The notes: generated by a model from the letters alone, not told the origin. 64,000 nucleotides of DNA from Chloroflexota bacterium (GCA_029548365.1 JAKPNN010000008.1:18701-82700), one strand, 5' to 3'; counted from the first letter of the stretch, positions 34,336 to 43,684 are shown. Translations and numbers: made by a program.

Positions 34336-35295
34336 TTATTTCACATGCAGCCAGCATTTAACCGTGCGGCCTTCGACATTAACGGTCGGGGGATCTTCAA
34401 CACAAGGCTCAAAACGAGAAGGACAGCGGTCATAAAAACGGCAGCTTGTAGGTGGGTTGAGCAAGCTGGGCGGCTGGCCGGTAATAAAGTCGGGTTCCTG
34501 ACGGGCCCTGAGCCGCGGGACGCTGTTCATCAGTTTGATTGAATAAGGATGCAGCGGCGCAGCGAAAAAGCGGTGGGCATCTCCGGTTTCCACGATCTGC
34601 CCGGCATACATCACAGCCACATCATCCGCCAGCTCACTGGAGGTAGCAATATCATGGGTGATGAGGATGAAGCTCATGCCCAGCTCTTTCTTAATCCTCT
34701 TAAGCACATTAAAGATGTTTGCCTGCGTGAGCACATCCAGAGCCGAGGTCGGTTCGTCTAAGATGATCAGCTCGGGCAGCGAAACTAACGACATGGCAAT
34801 CGCCACGCGTTGACGCATACCGCCGCTCAACTCAAAGGCATAGCGGTTAAGAAAATCAAGGGGTACGCCCACATGCTGGAACATCGTCCTGGCCTGCTCC
34901 ATGGCGACATCTTTGCTCATGTCATTGTGGATAATCGCGGGTTCAGCCACCTGGTCGCCCACTTTCAAAACAGGGTTGAGCGAGTTCATGGCGGCTTGCG
35001 GTACCATCGACATCTTTACCCAGCGCATTTTAAGGCGGTATTCCTCTTCCTTCAATGCCATGGTGTCTAATCCGTTTAACAAAATCTTTCCGGAATAGGT
35101 ATCCACATTCTTCGGCAGCAAGCGCAAGATCGCTCGAGCCATCGAAGTCTTACCACAACCCGATTCGCCCACAATGACCACGGCGCGGTTGCGGCCTAAA
35201 TCAAAGTCAACCCCATCCACCGCGCGTACAACGCCCTTGGTGGTGCGGAAGAACAGTTGCAAATCTCTTACACTTAATACTGTATCAGCAGACAT
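34336..35295 (-). CDS. dipeptide/oligopeptide ABC transporter ATPase, OppD type
   Basis: A 319-residue ATPase with Walker A GESGCGKTSMA, signature LSGGMRQRVAIAMS, Walker B LIILDEPTSALD and the oligopeptide-type Cys region SCRFYDRCPSR near the C-terminus. It would form a heterodimer with the OppF-type protein. GAGG lies upstream of the ATG and only 5 bases separate it from the preceding permease gene. Peptides, nickel chelates, opines and sugars are all known cargos for this superfamily, so the cargo is left open. Confidence 0.9.
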   Translation of the reverse strand: MSADTVLSVRDLQLFFRTTKGVVRAVDGVDFDLGRNRAVVIVGESGCGKTSMARAILRLLPKNVDTYSGKILLNGLDTMALKEEEYRLKMRWVKMSMVPQAAMNSLNPVLKVGDQVAEPAIIHNDMSKDVAMEQARTMFQHVGVPLDFLNRYAFELSGGMRQRVAIAMSLVSLPELIILDEPTSALDVLTQANIFNVLKRIKKELGMSFILITHDIATSSELADDVAVMYAGQIVETGDAHRFFAAPLHPYSIKLMNSVPRLRARQEPDFITGQPPSLLNPPTSCRFYDRCPSRFEPCVEDPPTVNVEGRTVKCWLHVK

Positions 35296-35300
35296 CGATC

Positions 35301-36641
35301 TTATACCTCCCTCAATTTGGGATTAAAGATACGGTCGAGCGCAAAACCGATCATCGCAAAACTTAAACCAGTGATCATCAACAGGACTGCTGGCTGTAAA
35401 ACCCAGTAATAATACCCGTTGTAGAGGGCGCCTTGCATCTGGGCATCGTTGATGACCTTCCCCCAGGTGGGCAAGATTGGGTCGCCCAGACCCAGCACCG
35501 CTAATGAAGCTTCCAAGAAGACATACGATGGAATCGCACTGACCAATCCAGGGATCAGGATGGGGATGATGCGGGGCACCAGGTAGCGGTTGATGATCCG
35601 CCAGTTACCTGCACCATAGGAACGGGCAGCCTCAATATAGGCTGCTTCTTTAATCTGCAGGAAGATGGCACGGAAATTCTTGATGCCTGCGCCAAACAGG
35701 CTGATCAAAATTACCACCCACAACATCGTCCAGATACTGCGACTATAGAATACACCCACCATAATCAGGATTGGCAAGAAAGGCAAAAGCATGTAGATCT
35801 CAGTGATCCGCTGAATGATCTCATCAGTCAAACCGCCGAACCACACACCAATTGCGGCGATAAACATGGTGGTGAAAGTTGTCCCAATTGCGGCTAAAAA
35901 TCCAAAGGAAAGGGCAATCGGCGCACCCCATAACAGGGGCAGCATAAGGTCGCGTCGGCGGTGGTCGGTGCCAGCCCACCCGTGCACCTGCCCAAAGCTG
36001 ACAAATTTGGCTTCGATATCCGAGCCTTCCTCAAACACAATCGTATCCACATGCAGCTCGTAGGCGCCCTTCTGCACCTCATAAGGTTCTTCATCTGGTA
36101 CTCGCAGCAAACCAATCCGGGGAAGAACCCCGTCCAGCTTACGAACCAGCTTATCTTGCAGATCAAAACGGACGACTTCATGCTTCTTGGCAGTGATATC
36201 AGCAACTTTGATCTTTTCGCCACCCGGCGTAAACCAGGTCAAGGTGACAAAAGGAGATTTTTCTTTATAAACTGAAGTTAATATCACTTGCAGTTCCTGC
36301 GGGAAATCATCAAATGGATAATCGAACTTAAACACCATCTGTATGTCCCACATGTCAGCGGCAACTTCAGTGACCGTTTTTTCAACCTCGTCCTCGGGGT
36401 TGGTGCTGTCGATTATGATCGTTTCCGAGTATTTTTTTGTCCGGAACCAGTTAACATATAATGGGCGAGCATTCCTTGGCGCCGTACCTTGGATTTCTTC
36501 GCTTCCTCGCCATTCGTAAATGGCTTCGCTGTAAGGGATGGCAAATACAACATAAATCGCCACTGCAACCAGGAGGATGATCATGATCGAGCCAAAAATG
36601 GCAGAGGGGAATTGTTTAATGTTGTCAATGAAATTCTTCAT
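35301..36641 (-). CDS. ABC permease, OppC type, with large extracytoplasmic insert
   Basis: A 446-residue permease; ordinary OppC/DppC proteins have about 290-310. After the first helix (about 14-33) there is a soluble stretch to about residue 215 with beta-strand character and many charged residues. The channel part follows with five helices and the EAA loop YIEAARSYGAGNWRIINRYLVP. HGWAGTDHRRRDLM just before the second helix is the family's conserved GTDxxGRD region. The insert should sit outside the membrane, where it could contact the binding protein. The start overlaps the OppB-type stop by 4 bases. Confidence 0.85.
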   Translation of the reverse strand: MKNFIDNIKQFPSAIFGSIMIILLVAVAIYVVFAIPYSEAIYEWRGSEEIQGTAPRNARPLYVNWFRTKKYSETIIIDSTNPEDEVEKTVTEVAADMWDIQMVFKFDYPFDDFPQELQVILTSVYKEKSPFVTLTWFTPGGEKIKVADITAKKHEVVRFDLQDKLVRKLDGVLPRIGLLRVPDEEPYEVQKGAYELHVDTIVFEEGSDIEAKFVSFGQVHGWAGTDHRRRDLMLPLLWGAPIALSFGFLAAIGTTFTTMFIAAIGVWFGGLTDEIIQRITEIYMLLPFLPILIMVGVFYSRSIWTMLWVVILISLFGAGIKNFRAIFLQIKEAAYIEAARSYGAGNWRIINRYLVPRIIPILIPGLVSAIPSYVFLEASLAVLGLGDPILPTWGKVINDAQMQGALYNGYYYWVLQPAVLLMITGLSFAMIGFALDRIFNPKLREV

Positions 36642-37780
36642 GCTTTCGGCCCTCCACTTCCCATCCGCACACGGGGGTCAACCAGTGCGTAAATAAAATC
36701 TAAGATAAAGACCGTAATGGCCAGCAAATAAGCATAAATCACATTCGAGCCAACGATCACGGGCGTGTCAAAAGTCTGCACGGCCCGGTAAAGCATGCGC
36801 CCCAAGCCGGGCCAGTTGAAAATTGTTTCGGTGAGGAGGGCACCCTGCCACAAGCCAATCAACATCAAAGCAAAACTGGTAATGATATTGGGCAAGGTAG
36901 GGCGCAAAATATATCGCCGTTCAATGTCTCTTGCAGAAAGACCCTTCGCTCGCGCCAGTTCAACATAGTCTTCCATTGAAAAGATCAAGAAAAAAGTGCG
37001 CGATGAATAAACGCTGGCAAAAAAGCCGCTCATCAGCCAGGCCGCTACGGGTAAAATCAGGTGCCGGCCCAGGCTGAGGGCATACTTTATCGGGTCTTCC
37101 GGAGGTGGTGCGTCAACCATACCACCGAAAGGCAGCCAGCCTAAAAGCGCCGCAAAAATAAGCAGTAAGAAGATGCCGTAAAACCAGGGGGGTGCGGAGG
37201 AGGTCGGTGAAAGTGCAATGACTAATTTATCTATGAAACTGCCATAATTCCTGGACAAGAACAATGCAAACACAAGGCTGATAAAAAACAGGCTGAAACT
37301 GGCGGTAGTCATAAATAATAATGTGGGGGGTAAGCGCTCCAGAATGATCAGACGGACGCTTGCAGAACCACTATCACTGGTCAGATGCTGTGCCCGGCCT
37401 AAATTTAAAGTCATCGCGTTGAACAAAAACCGGAAACTCCGCCCAATAAAGGGCTTATCCAACCCCAGGCGATGTTCTTCGACCGCCACCAGCTCATTGA
37501 TCAATTGCTGGCGTTCCTCTGGTGGTCGTCGTCTGAGTTCTGGGTCCATACTGACCTGCAGACCAATGCCATCTCGTATTTGGGCTTTCATAATCTGATC
37601 TACATAACCGCCCATATTGGCAATTAAGACCACCAGGTACATCCCAATTAGCACCGCCAAAAAGAGAGAGAAGAATTTTCCAACCGAATAGCGCAGCATC
37701 CGTAAAACAGTGCCCGGTTTTTTTTGTGCTGTTACCACTGGCTTTGAATTTTCTTCAGATGAATACGTAGTATCTGTCAT
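36638..37780 (-). CDS. ABC permease, OppB type
   Basis: A 380-residue permease with six helices, the first after a 35-residue cytoplasmic tail. The conserved EELRHRLGLDKP-like segment is present as VEEHRLGLDKPFIGR, and the EAA loop is YVELARAKGLSARDIERRYILR with the typical PTLPNI following. A charged segment of about 60 residues precedes it. It is the first permease gene of the operon, about 100 bases after the binding-protein gene, with a hairpin in between. Confidence 0.88.
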   Translation of the reverse strand: MTDTTYSSEENSKPVVTAQKKPGTVLRMLRYSVGKFFSLFLAVLIGMYLVVLIANMGGYVDQIMKAQIRDGIGLQVSMDPELRRRPPEERQQLINELVAVEEHRLGLDKPFIGRSFRFLFNAMTLNLGRAQHLTSDSGSASVRLIILERLPPTLLFMTTASFSLFFISLVFALFLSRNYGSFIDKLVIALSPTSSAPPWFYGIFLLLIFAALLGWLPFGGMVDAPPPEDPIKYALSLGRHLILPVAAWLMSGFFASVYSSRTFFLIFSMEDYVELARAKGLSARDIERRYILRPTLPNIITSFALMLIGLWQGALLTETIFNWPGLGRMLYRAVQTFDTPVIVGSNVIYAYLLAITVFILDFIYALVDPRVRMGSGGPKA

Positions 37781-37821
37781 AGCGGTTCTCGCTTTCCATA
37801 AACAGATCGAAATTTAAGGAT

Positions 37822-37853
37822 ACTGGGGGCGTGGCGTACACCGCGCCCCCAGT
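37822..37853 (-). terminator. intercistronic hairpin between binding-protein and permease genes
   Basis: ACTGGGGGCG (37822-37831) and CGCCCCCAGT (37844-37853) form a perfect 10-bp GC-rich stem. It stands 29 bases after the stop of the binding-protein gene and 42 bases before the permease ATG. There is only a weak T-rich tail, so it is likely a partial terminator or mRNA stabiliser that lets the binding protein be made in excess. Confidence 0.55.
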
Positions 37854-37881
37854 AATAATCATAGGTTAAAAAACTTTTTTA

Positions 37882-40491
37882 CTAGTCAACGGTCACGAAT
37901 GTGAGCCCATCAGAGACAGGGACAGCCACCAGGTTGGAAACAACCACAACCTCGAGGGTGTTAGAGCCTGCTGACAGGGCGCCGGTGATCTCAGGTGTCA
38001 GAACAATCTCGAAGAGACCGTCTTTCACACCAACAGCCTTGCCCACGTGGGCAATCTGGTTGTTTGCATCAACCACCAGGAAGTTCACACTAGTGATGTC
38101 GTCAAGGGCATAAGGAACACCCTCGAAGGTCACTGTAACCTCGTAAACCTCTTCGTCACCAATGGTCACGCGTGCGGAACCATCAACTTCGACAACCGGG
38201 ATAGGCGCATTCGCAAAGCGGTCCCAGCGAGTTGAAAGATCCGGGAAGAATGGGTTGTTATTCAAGATGACGGTACCCTCAACCGGGAAGGCGCGCTGCA
38301 GGTAGTAGGGGCCGGTGCCAAGCCAGAAGTGCCCGTAACGGCGGTACCATTCGGTCAGATTCTCAAGGCGCAGAGCCACTTCAGCCTCATCAACAAATTC
38401 GCTGAAGATCGGTTCGTAAGGCATACCGCCTTCTTCTGTCCATTGATCCAGCTTGCCTTTCATGATCTCAACTGTCGGGCCAGCGATGTAGCTCAGGCGG
38501 TCGACATCCAACTCGGCAGCTTTAGCCTGCGAGAAGACAGATTCGTGGTCGGCTTCAGCCAAAAGGCCGAGATACAGGTTATGCCAGGCGCCAGGGCCCT
38601 GATCGTAGTAAGGCCACCAGGTGCTCACGTTCAGTTCAGCATCCTGATAGTAGACATCAGAGTAGGTTTCGATAACCAGTGGATCGGTGGAGATAATCTT
38701 GACGCCCTTGAATGAGCCCAAGAACGAACGTAATGTCGGGGCAGCAGCTGCATCATAGATGGCACTATCCTCTTTACCACGATCAAAGGTCAAGATAATA
38801 CCCATCAAGATATCACCCACGGAGAACGGGCTGCCATCGTGCCATTTGACCACATCGAACAGGTCTTCCTGGTAGTAGGCTACACTCTTGCGCAGAGCGG
38901 TGACGGGGCCGGGGGTTTCAGCTTCTTCATCTTCGGCAGCAGCTTCAACAGCAGCAGCGTGCAATTCACCAACGGTGATGAAACGCATTTCAACTGGATC
39001 CCAGTCAGCCCAGGCATCCTCAGGAACGAGAATCTCAGGGGCGTAGGACAGCTCAGCCCAATCCAGATTCTGGAATACAGGCAAGCCTTCCTCAACGACG
39101 ACTTCAGCGCGGTCGATGCGGTTAGGCAGGTACAGACCGGTGAAGGGATCCGGGTAGGTCGCGGATTCCGAGGTACCACGGATCAAGGTCATGTCATAAA
39201 TCCAGTTGGAGCCAGCAATCGGGTTCCAGGGCTCGGTGAGAATGCTGGGCATAGCCATTGTCAGAGAACCACCCTCTTCGCCAGCGCGCTGGATGGTCAG
39301 CGCCCACAGATAACCGCCGCCCACGTTACCGTACAGGTCAGCCGCAGCGGAGATGTTCGTCTGCTTGGGTGTAATGGAATTCTGGTCATACAGCCACAGG
39401 CGGGCGGAGTCTTTCATCGCCAGATCCAGAGCTTTTCCAATCAATTCTGCACGTTCTTCAAGCGAGGTGAAGTCCTGATAGGCAAGCTTTTCGGCAACAT
39501 CGTAGAATTCCGGATCGTTTTCATAATTCATCCACAGCGGAGCGGGCAGGCCTAAATCGGTGTAGAAGTAGGCAAAGTTGTCGCCCAGGTCGCGTGGGAT
39601 CACAGTGGTGATCCAACCGCCGGTGTAAATGTGGAACAAACCATCGTTCGGGTCGCCACTGTACCAGATCGGTGAAGCATCAGCAGCAGATTTGTAATCG
39701 CGGATGACGGTGAAGCCAATGTCCTCAAGCTGGTTGGAAACATAGTCACCAATTTGCAGGCGCTCGTCTTCGATACGGATTAAGACGCTGATCTCGACGG
39801 GTTCGCCTTCATAGGTCCACTTGCCGCCTTCCAAGGTCGCGCCCAGGGCTTCCATCTCAACGCCAATCAACTCACCAGCCAGTTCTTTGTTGTAACCATA
39901 GGCCAGCTCGATCGCGCGAATTTCAGCAGCAAAGGCAGCCGCGTCATTGGAGGCGCTGTTGAAAGTGGTCCAACGGGGTGTGCCCAAACCACCAACGATC
40001 TCCTGCACCATGTAATCGCGATCGATGAGGATGTTCATGGCTTCGCGAATTTTTGCAATACCGAAGGGATTCAGTTTGCCGTTTTCCCATACGGGGCCGG
40101 TGGTGTTGAAGCTCAGCTCATTGTAGGAGCCTGAGGAGGCGTATGAATCGAGGTTGGGGGCTGCTTCGACTTTTGCAGCTGATTCGGGGTTGGAAACGGT
40201 ATAGACAAAAATGTCAATTTCCTCAACCTCAAGGCGGGTAATGGCAGCGTCGGTGTTGGGCTCTTCGATCACGATGATCGTGTCAAACCAGCCACCTTTG
40301 CGGGTTGATTCCGCGACTTCGGGAACGACCTCAACCTCAACCGGAACCTCAACCTCAACCGTTTCGACAACAGTTTCGACAACGGTCTCGATGATTTTTT
40401 CAGGTTCAAGGACTGCAGCCGGTTCACACGCGGTCAAAACCATAGCCAGCGCCATAATAACAGCAATTACAGCTAACAGTTTCTTTTGCAT
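37882..40491 (-). CDS. ABC binding lipoprotein, family 5, with permuted motif order
   Basis: An 869-residue lipoprotein (lipobox LTAC, Cys22) followed by a Val/Glu-rich linker. Family 5 (oligopeptide) motifs are present but in swapped order. Residues 68-395 look like the usual C-terminal half (DTIIVIEEPNTDAAITRLEV, then IREAMNILIDRDYMV). Residues 406-757 look like the usual N-terminal half (GGSLTMAMPSILTEPWNP, VKWHDGSPFSVGDI, then GTGPYYLQRAF). A last domain of about 100 residues (765-869) is beta-rich and Ig-like. AAGGAG precedes the ATG. It would deliver ligand to the permeases encoded downstream in the same operon. Confidence 0.82.
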   Translation of the reverse strand: MQKKLLAVIAVIMALAMVLTACEPAAVLEPEKIIETVVETVVETVEVEVPVEVEVVPEVAESTRKGGWFDTIIVIEEPNTDAAITRLEVEEIDIFVYTVSNPESAAKVEAAPNLDSYASSGSYNELSFNTTGPVWENGKLNPFGIAKIREAMNILIDRDYMVQEIVGGLGTPRWTTFNSASNDAAAFAAEIRAIELAYGYNKELAGELIGVEMEALGATLEGGKWTYEGEPVEISVLIRIEDERLQIGDYVSNQLEDIGFTVIRDYKSAADASPIWYSGDPNDGLFHIYTGGWITTVIPRDLGDNFAYFYTDLGLPAPLWMNYENDPEFYDVAEKLAYQDFTSLEERAELIGKALDLAMKDSARLWLYDQNSITPKQTNISAAADLYGNVGGGYLWALTIQRAGEEGGSLTMAMPSILTEPWNPIAGSNWIYDMTLIRGTSESATYPDPFTGLYLPNRIDRAEVVVEEGLPVFQNLDWAELSYAPEILVPEDAWADWDPVEMRFITVGELHAAAVEAAAEDEEAETPGPVTALRKSVAYYQEDLFDVVKWHDGSPFSVGDILMGIILTFDRGKEDSAIYDAAAAPTLRSFLGSFKGVKIISTDPLVIETYSDVYYQDAELNVSTWWPYYDQGPGAWHNLYLGLLAEADHESVFSQAKAAELDVDRLSYIAGPTVEIMKGKLDQWTEEGGMPYEPIFSEFVDEAEVALRLENLTEWYRRYGHFWLGTGPYYLQRAFPVEGTVILNNNPFFPDLSTRWDRFANAPIPVVEVDGSARVTIGDEEVYEVTVTFEGVPYALDDITSVNFLVVDANNQIAHVGKAVGVKDGLFEIVLTPEITGALSAGSNTLEVVVVSNLVAVPVSDGLTFVTVD

Positions 40492-40529
40492 TATTTCTCC
40501 TTCTTAATAAATTTTGCTTTATTAAAAGT

Positions 40530-40589
40530 CTAATGGGTCAATTGATCAATCTTGGATAAAACTTTATTGTTATCGTGCCGGGGTACCAT
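40530..40589 (-). CDS. possible 19-residue leader peptide of the importer operon
   Basis: Within the 5' leader of the binding-protein mRNA there is AAAGGAGGTGAT (40599-40588), complementary to the complete 3' end of 16S rRNA. The ATG at 40589 lies inside this match, closer than normal spacing, and opens a 19-codon frame ending TAG at 40530, 38 bases before the binding-protein ATG. Either a leader peptide or a standby ribosome site is possible; the very short spacing argues for caution. Confidence 0.25.
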   Translation of the reverse strand: MVPRHDNNKVLSKIDQLTH

Positions 40590-40699
40590 CACCTCCTTTA
40601 ATTCACTAAATTGATCATTTGCAGACAAATGACTTAAAAATCTTGATTCAACCGCAATCATACCACAACTGGTAAATATCGTCATTTACTTGAATAAGA

Positions 40700-40728
40700 A
40701 ATATAACATACTTCCATTTTCCCGTCAA
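40700..40728 (-). promoter_or_regulatory. promoter of the peptide-type ABC operon
   Basis: On the minus strand TTGACG (40728-40723) and TATATT (40705-40700) are 17 bases apart. Transcription would begin near 40693, giving a leader of about 200 bases before the binding-protein ATG at 40491. Confidence 0.6.
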
Positions 40729-41219
40729 GAATTATTTCCGCCATCCAAGTCTATCTCGCAACGTTATATTTGGTGAAAAACACGCTCTTTTTGCGAGATA
40801 TTTCGTCACCTTGTTTTAATTGTTGAGTATTTTATTATAATTCTTCAATATTCTTAAGAACTGCTTGCAGAAATTCGGTTTAGGGTGAATAGAGGCTGTA
40901 AACGGGTTAAACTTTAAAGTTGATTGAGCGCGGCTATTATGAGGAGATTATAATGGCATCCGGGCTGGTGGATGGCAAAAAATGAGCTCCAGAGTTTGGG
41001 GGTTTGGGATTAAATATTTACATGGCAATCAAAATTGTCTGGATACAATCGCATTACGGCAGAGACCTGCTAAATTATAACCAGAGACTCAATGATTATA
41101 TACGAAGCATGCGCGTTGCTCTTCGTGTGAGACCCCATTCGGAGAAATCATTTATATTATTTAAATAAAATAGATTAAGCTGTATATCGAACAGTATTTC
41201 ATTTATATTTAATAATCGC

Positions 41220-41249
41220 TTGACAAATTTCAAGCAATTCCTGTATACT
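41220..41249 (+). promoter_or_regulatory. sigma-70-type promoter of the amidohydrolase gene
   Basis: TTGACA at 41220-41225 and TATACT at 41244-41249 are separated by 18 bases. The start point would be near 41256, about 140 bases before the ATG at 41394. Confidence 0.65.
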
Positions 41250-41393
41250 AAAAGTTATCCCTGACAATTTTTCGATCAACGTTGAAGTTTAACTTTTTTC
41301 AAAGAATTACACACTAAGAGCGTTGAATAATGTTCACCAGCGCTTTTCATGCTTACAGAAATACGTCTTAAAGTGAATGTTTTTGGAGGAATT

Positions 41394-42527
41394 ATGTTAT
41401 TTAAACCCATTAAAATCATTGACAGCCATATTCACTTCCCGCACCATTCACACGGCGATCGATTAATGGCCATTCTGGCAGAAGCCGGGATCGAAAAGCT
41501 GGCTTTGGTCTGCACCCCTGACGAAAAACGACTCAGCCTGGTGCCGGATGCCCTGCATTTGAAAGGCAAATACCCCGAGCTGGTCTATCTGTTTGGCGGG
41601 CTGGATATCTCACCCCTGTTTATCACACCATCTACTGCCGGAGAAGCCTTTGCCCACTATGTCGATGTACTTTCTGAATTGGGTGCTGATGGGATCAAGA
41701 TGATTGAAGGCAAAGCAGAGATGCGCAAACGCCTGCCTATCCCCGATTTTGACAGCCCGGTTTACGCGCCGTATTGGGCGAAAATGGCAGAGCGACAAAT
41801 CCCGCTGATCTTCCATGTCAATGACCCGGAAGAATTCTGGGATTCTGAAAAAATCCCTGTCTGGGCACGAGAGATGGGCTGGTATTATGGCGATGGCACT
41901 TTCATCGACAATGAAGCACAGTACCGCCAGGTACTGAACGTTCTGCAACGACACCCGGATCTCAAAGTAATTTTCGCTCACTTTTTCTTCCTTTCAGCGC
42001 AACTCGAACGCCTGGCGGATTACCTTGACCGCTATCCCAACATGCACGTTGATCTCACCCCGGGCATTGAAATGTATTTTAATTTTGCAGTTGAGCCTCA
42101 AAAAACTCGCGATTTCTTTATTAAATACCAGGACCGCATTATCTATGGTACCGATATCGGTGCGCGAGCACTCCTGGCGGATTCTGGAGCCGGCATCGAA
42201 CCTGAAGAAAGCCTGGCACGTATTGAGGTTGTGCGAGGTTTTCTTGAATTTGAGGGTCCCTTCCAGTTAACCCATGAAGGTTTCCTGTTTGGCGGTCCGC
42301 AGACTTGGTTCTACGGTATCAATTTGCCCGATCAGGTTCTGAAGAAGATTTACCATCAGAATTTTGAACGTTTTGCAGGAAAGACGCCCAAAGCGTTAAA
42401 TCACGCAGCGATCCTTGAAGAATGCCAGCGTTTAGAAGCAACAATCAAAGCTATGGCTGCTGTGACACCCAGCATGTCCGGGGATACCAGCTCGGTAGCT
42501 GTGGTTCGAGAATTTTTCAGCTATTAA
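41394..42527 (+). CDS. amidohydrolase-family metal-dependent hydrolase
   Basis: A 377-residue TIM-barrel hydrolase of the amidohydrolase-2/TatD-like group. The first metal motif IDSHIHF is at residues 9-15, further His are in IFHVND and IFAHFFF, and the late Asp is in IIYGTDIGAR. These proteins include decarboxylases and lactonases, so the reaction is not assigned. GGAGGA lies 4 bases before ATG 41394; an upstream in-frame ATG at 41349 has no ribosome site. It has its own promoter and no close operon partner. Confidence 0.75.
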   Translation: MLFKPIKIIDSHIHFPHHSHGDRLMAILAEAGIEKLALVCTPDEKRLSLVPDALHLKGKYPELVYLFGGLDISPLFITPSTAGEAFAHYVDVLSELGADGIKMIEGKAEMRKRLPIPDFDSPVYAPYWAKMAERQIPLIFHVNDPEEFWDSEKIPVWAREMGWYYGDGTFIDNEAQYRQVLNVLQRHPDLKVIFAHFFFLSAQLERLADYLDRYPNMHVDLTPGIEMYFNFAVEPQKTRDFFIKYQDRIIYGTDIGARALLADSGAGIEPEESLARIEVVRGFLEFEGPFQLTHEGFLFGGPQTWFYGINLPDQVLKKIYHQNFERFAGKTPKALNHAAILEECQRLEATIKAMAAVTPSMSGDTSSVAVVREFFSY

Positions 42528-42738
42528 CTGTGTAAATCCAACTCGTTTTTCTGTAATCCCGGCGGTGACAGCATTATAAAAACCCTGGAACAATGGCACG
42601 AGTCCATTCAGGCTCCTGGCGGGTCCGCGCCCAGATTCAGGGTTCAAATGATAATGACTATTCTGCCGGATGATTACCACCCGGCGCTACACATCACCTG
42701 GGAAACGTTTTTTCAGCCACAGTATAATTGTGTTGATC

Positions 42739-43662
42739 ATGGCTACCACCAGTCCTGCTTATTTAACTTTACTTGAAACCGGTCAGCTCTCCCAGCGTGT
42801 CAGAGATGCATATGCACACCTGGAATCCTGCGATGTCTGCCCGCTGCGCTGCGGCGTGAACCGCCTGGCGGGCGAACTGGGCATCTGCCAAACCGGCGCC
42901 CTGGCCCAGGTGAGCAGTTACGGATCCCATCCAGGCGAAGAACGCCCACTTAGCGGATGGCGCGGCTCGGGGACAATCTTTTTTGCGCGCTGCAATTTGC
43001 GCTGTGTGTTCTGTCAGAATGCCGATATCAGCCAGTTGTCCACAGGGCGTGAAGTAAGTCCAAATGAATTAGCAGCGATGATGCTCAACCTGCAAAAACA
43101 GGGCTGCCACAACATCAACCTGGTCTCACCCAGTCATGTGATTCCGCAAATCCTGGCAGCAATTGAAATCGCTGCAAGTAAGGGGCTGATGCTCCCAATT
43201 GTTTACAACACCGGCGGGTATGACTCCCTCGAGATGTTGTCTCTGCTGGAAGGCGTCATCGATATCTACATGCCGGATATGAAATACGCTGACCCGGACC
43301 TGGCGTTTAAATATTCTCGCGTCAGGGATTACCCACGGGTCAACCAGGCTGCGGTTTTAGAGATGCAGCGTCAGGTAGGCGATTTGCAGGTCGATGAGCG
43401 TGGCCTTGCCTGGCGGGGTTTGCTGGTACGGCACCTGGTGCTGCCAGAGGGTCTTGCCGGCAGTGAAGAAATCTTCAAATTTCTGGCGGAAAAGGTCTCT
43501 AAAAGTGTATACCTCAATATCATGGCGCAGTACCGCCCGGCATTCAAAGTACGGGAATTGCCGGGAAGCTACCCGGAATTAAACCGATACATCCACCTGG
43601 GGGAGTACCAGGCCGTAATTAATGCGGCTAAAAAGCTTGGCCTGACTCGATTAGATTTATAA
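42739..43662 (+). CDS. radical SAM protein, PflX-like
   Basis: A 307-residue iron-sulphur enzyme of the radical SAM superfamily. An N-terminal motif CDVCPLRCGVNR is followed by ICQTG, and the radical SAM cluster motif is CNLRCVFCQN (Cys-x3-Cys-x2-Cys). The opening YLTLLETGQLSQRVRDAYAH is that of PflX proteins, annotated as pyruvate formate-lyase activating-enzyme-like but without proven substrate. ATG 42739 starts where homologues start; TATAAT at 42723-42728 lies 10 bases before it, with no ribosome site, so the message may be nearly leaderless. A longer frame from 42670 exists. Confidence 0.8.
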   Translation: MATTSPAYLTLLETGQLSQRVRDAYAHLESCDVCPLRCGVNRLAGELGICQTGALAQVSSYGSHPGEERPLSGWRGSGTIFFARCNLRCVFCQNADISQLSTGREVSPNELAAMMLNLQKQGCHNINLVSPSHVIPQILAAIEIAASKGLMLPIVYNTGGYDSLEMLSLLEGVIDIYMPDMKYADPDLAFKYSRVRDYPRVNQAAVLEMQRQVGDLQVDERGLAWRGLLVRHLVLPEGLAGSEEIFKFLAEKVSKSVYLNIMAQYRPAFKVRELPGSYPELNRYIHLGEYQAVINAAKKLGLTRLDL

Positions 43663-43684
43663 CCCCAAAGCAGAGCGGGGACAT

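Larger units (their letters stand above)
40492..41393. other. AT-rich divergent control region
   Basis: About 900 bases between the importer operon and the amidohydrolase gene. It holds a promoter for each side and, in the importer leader, a full-length Shine-Dalgarno match followed by a tiny frame. The middle (40740-41200) shows no supported gene, RNA or clear repeat. Confidence 0.45.

Noticed and set aside
40581..40600. CACCTCCTTTA resembling the 3' end of 16S rRNA on the plus strand
   Set aside because: Nothing else of 16S rRNA flanks it; it is simply the complement of a strong Shine-Dalgarno sequence on the minus strand.
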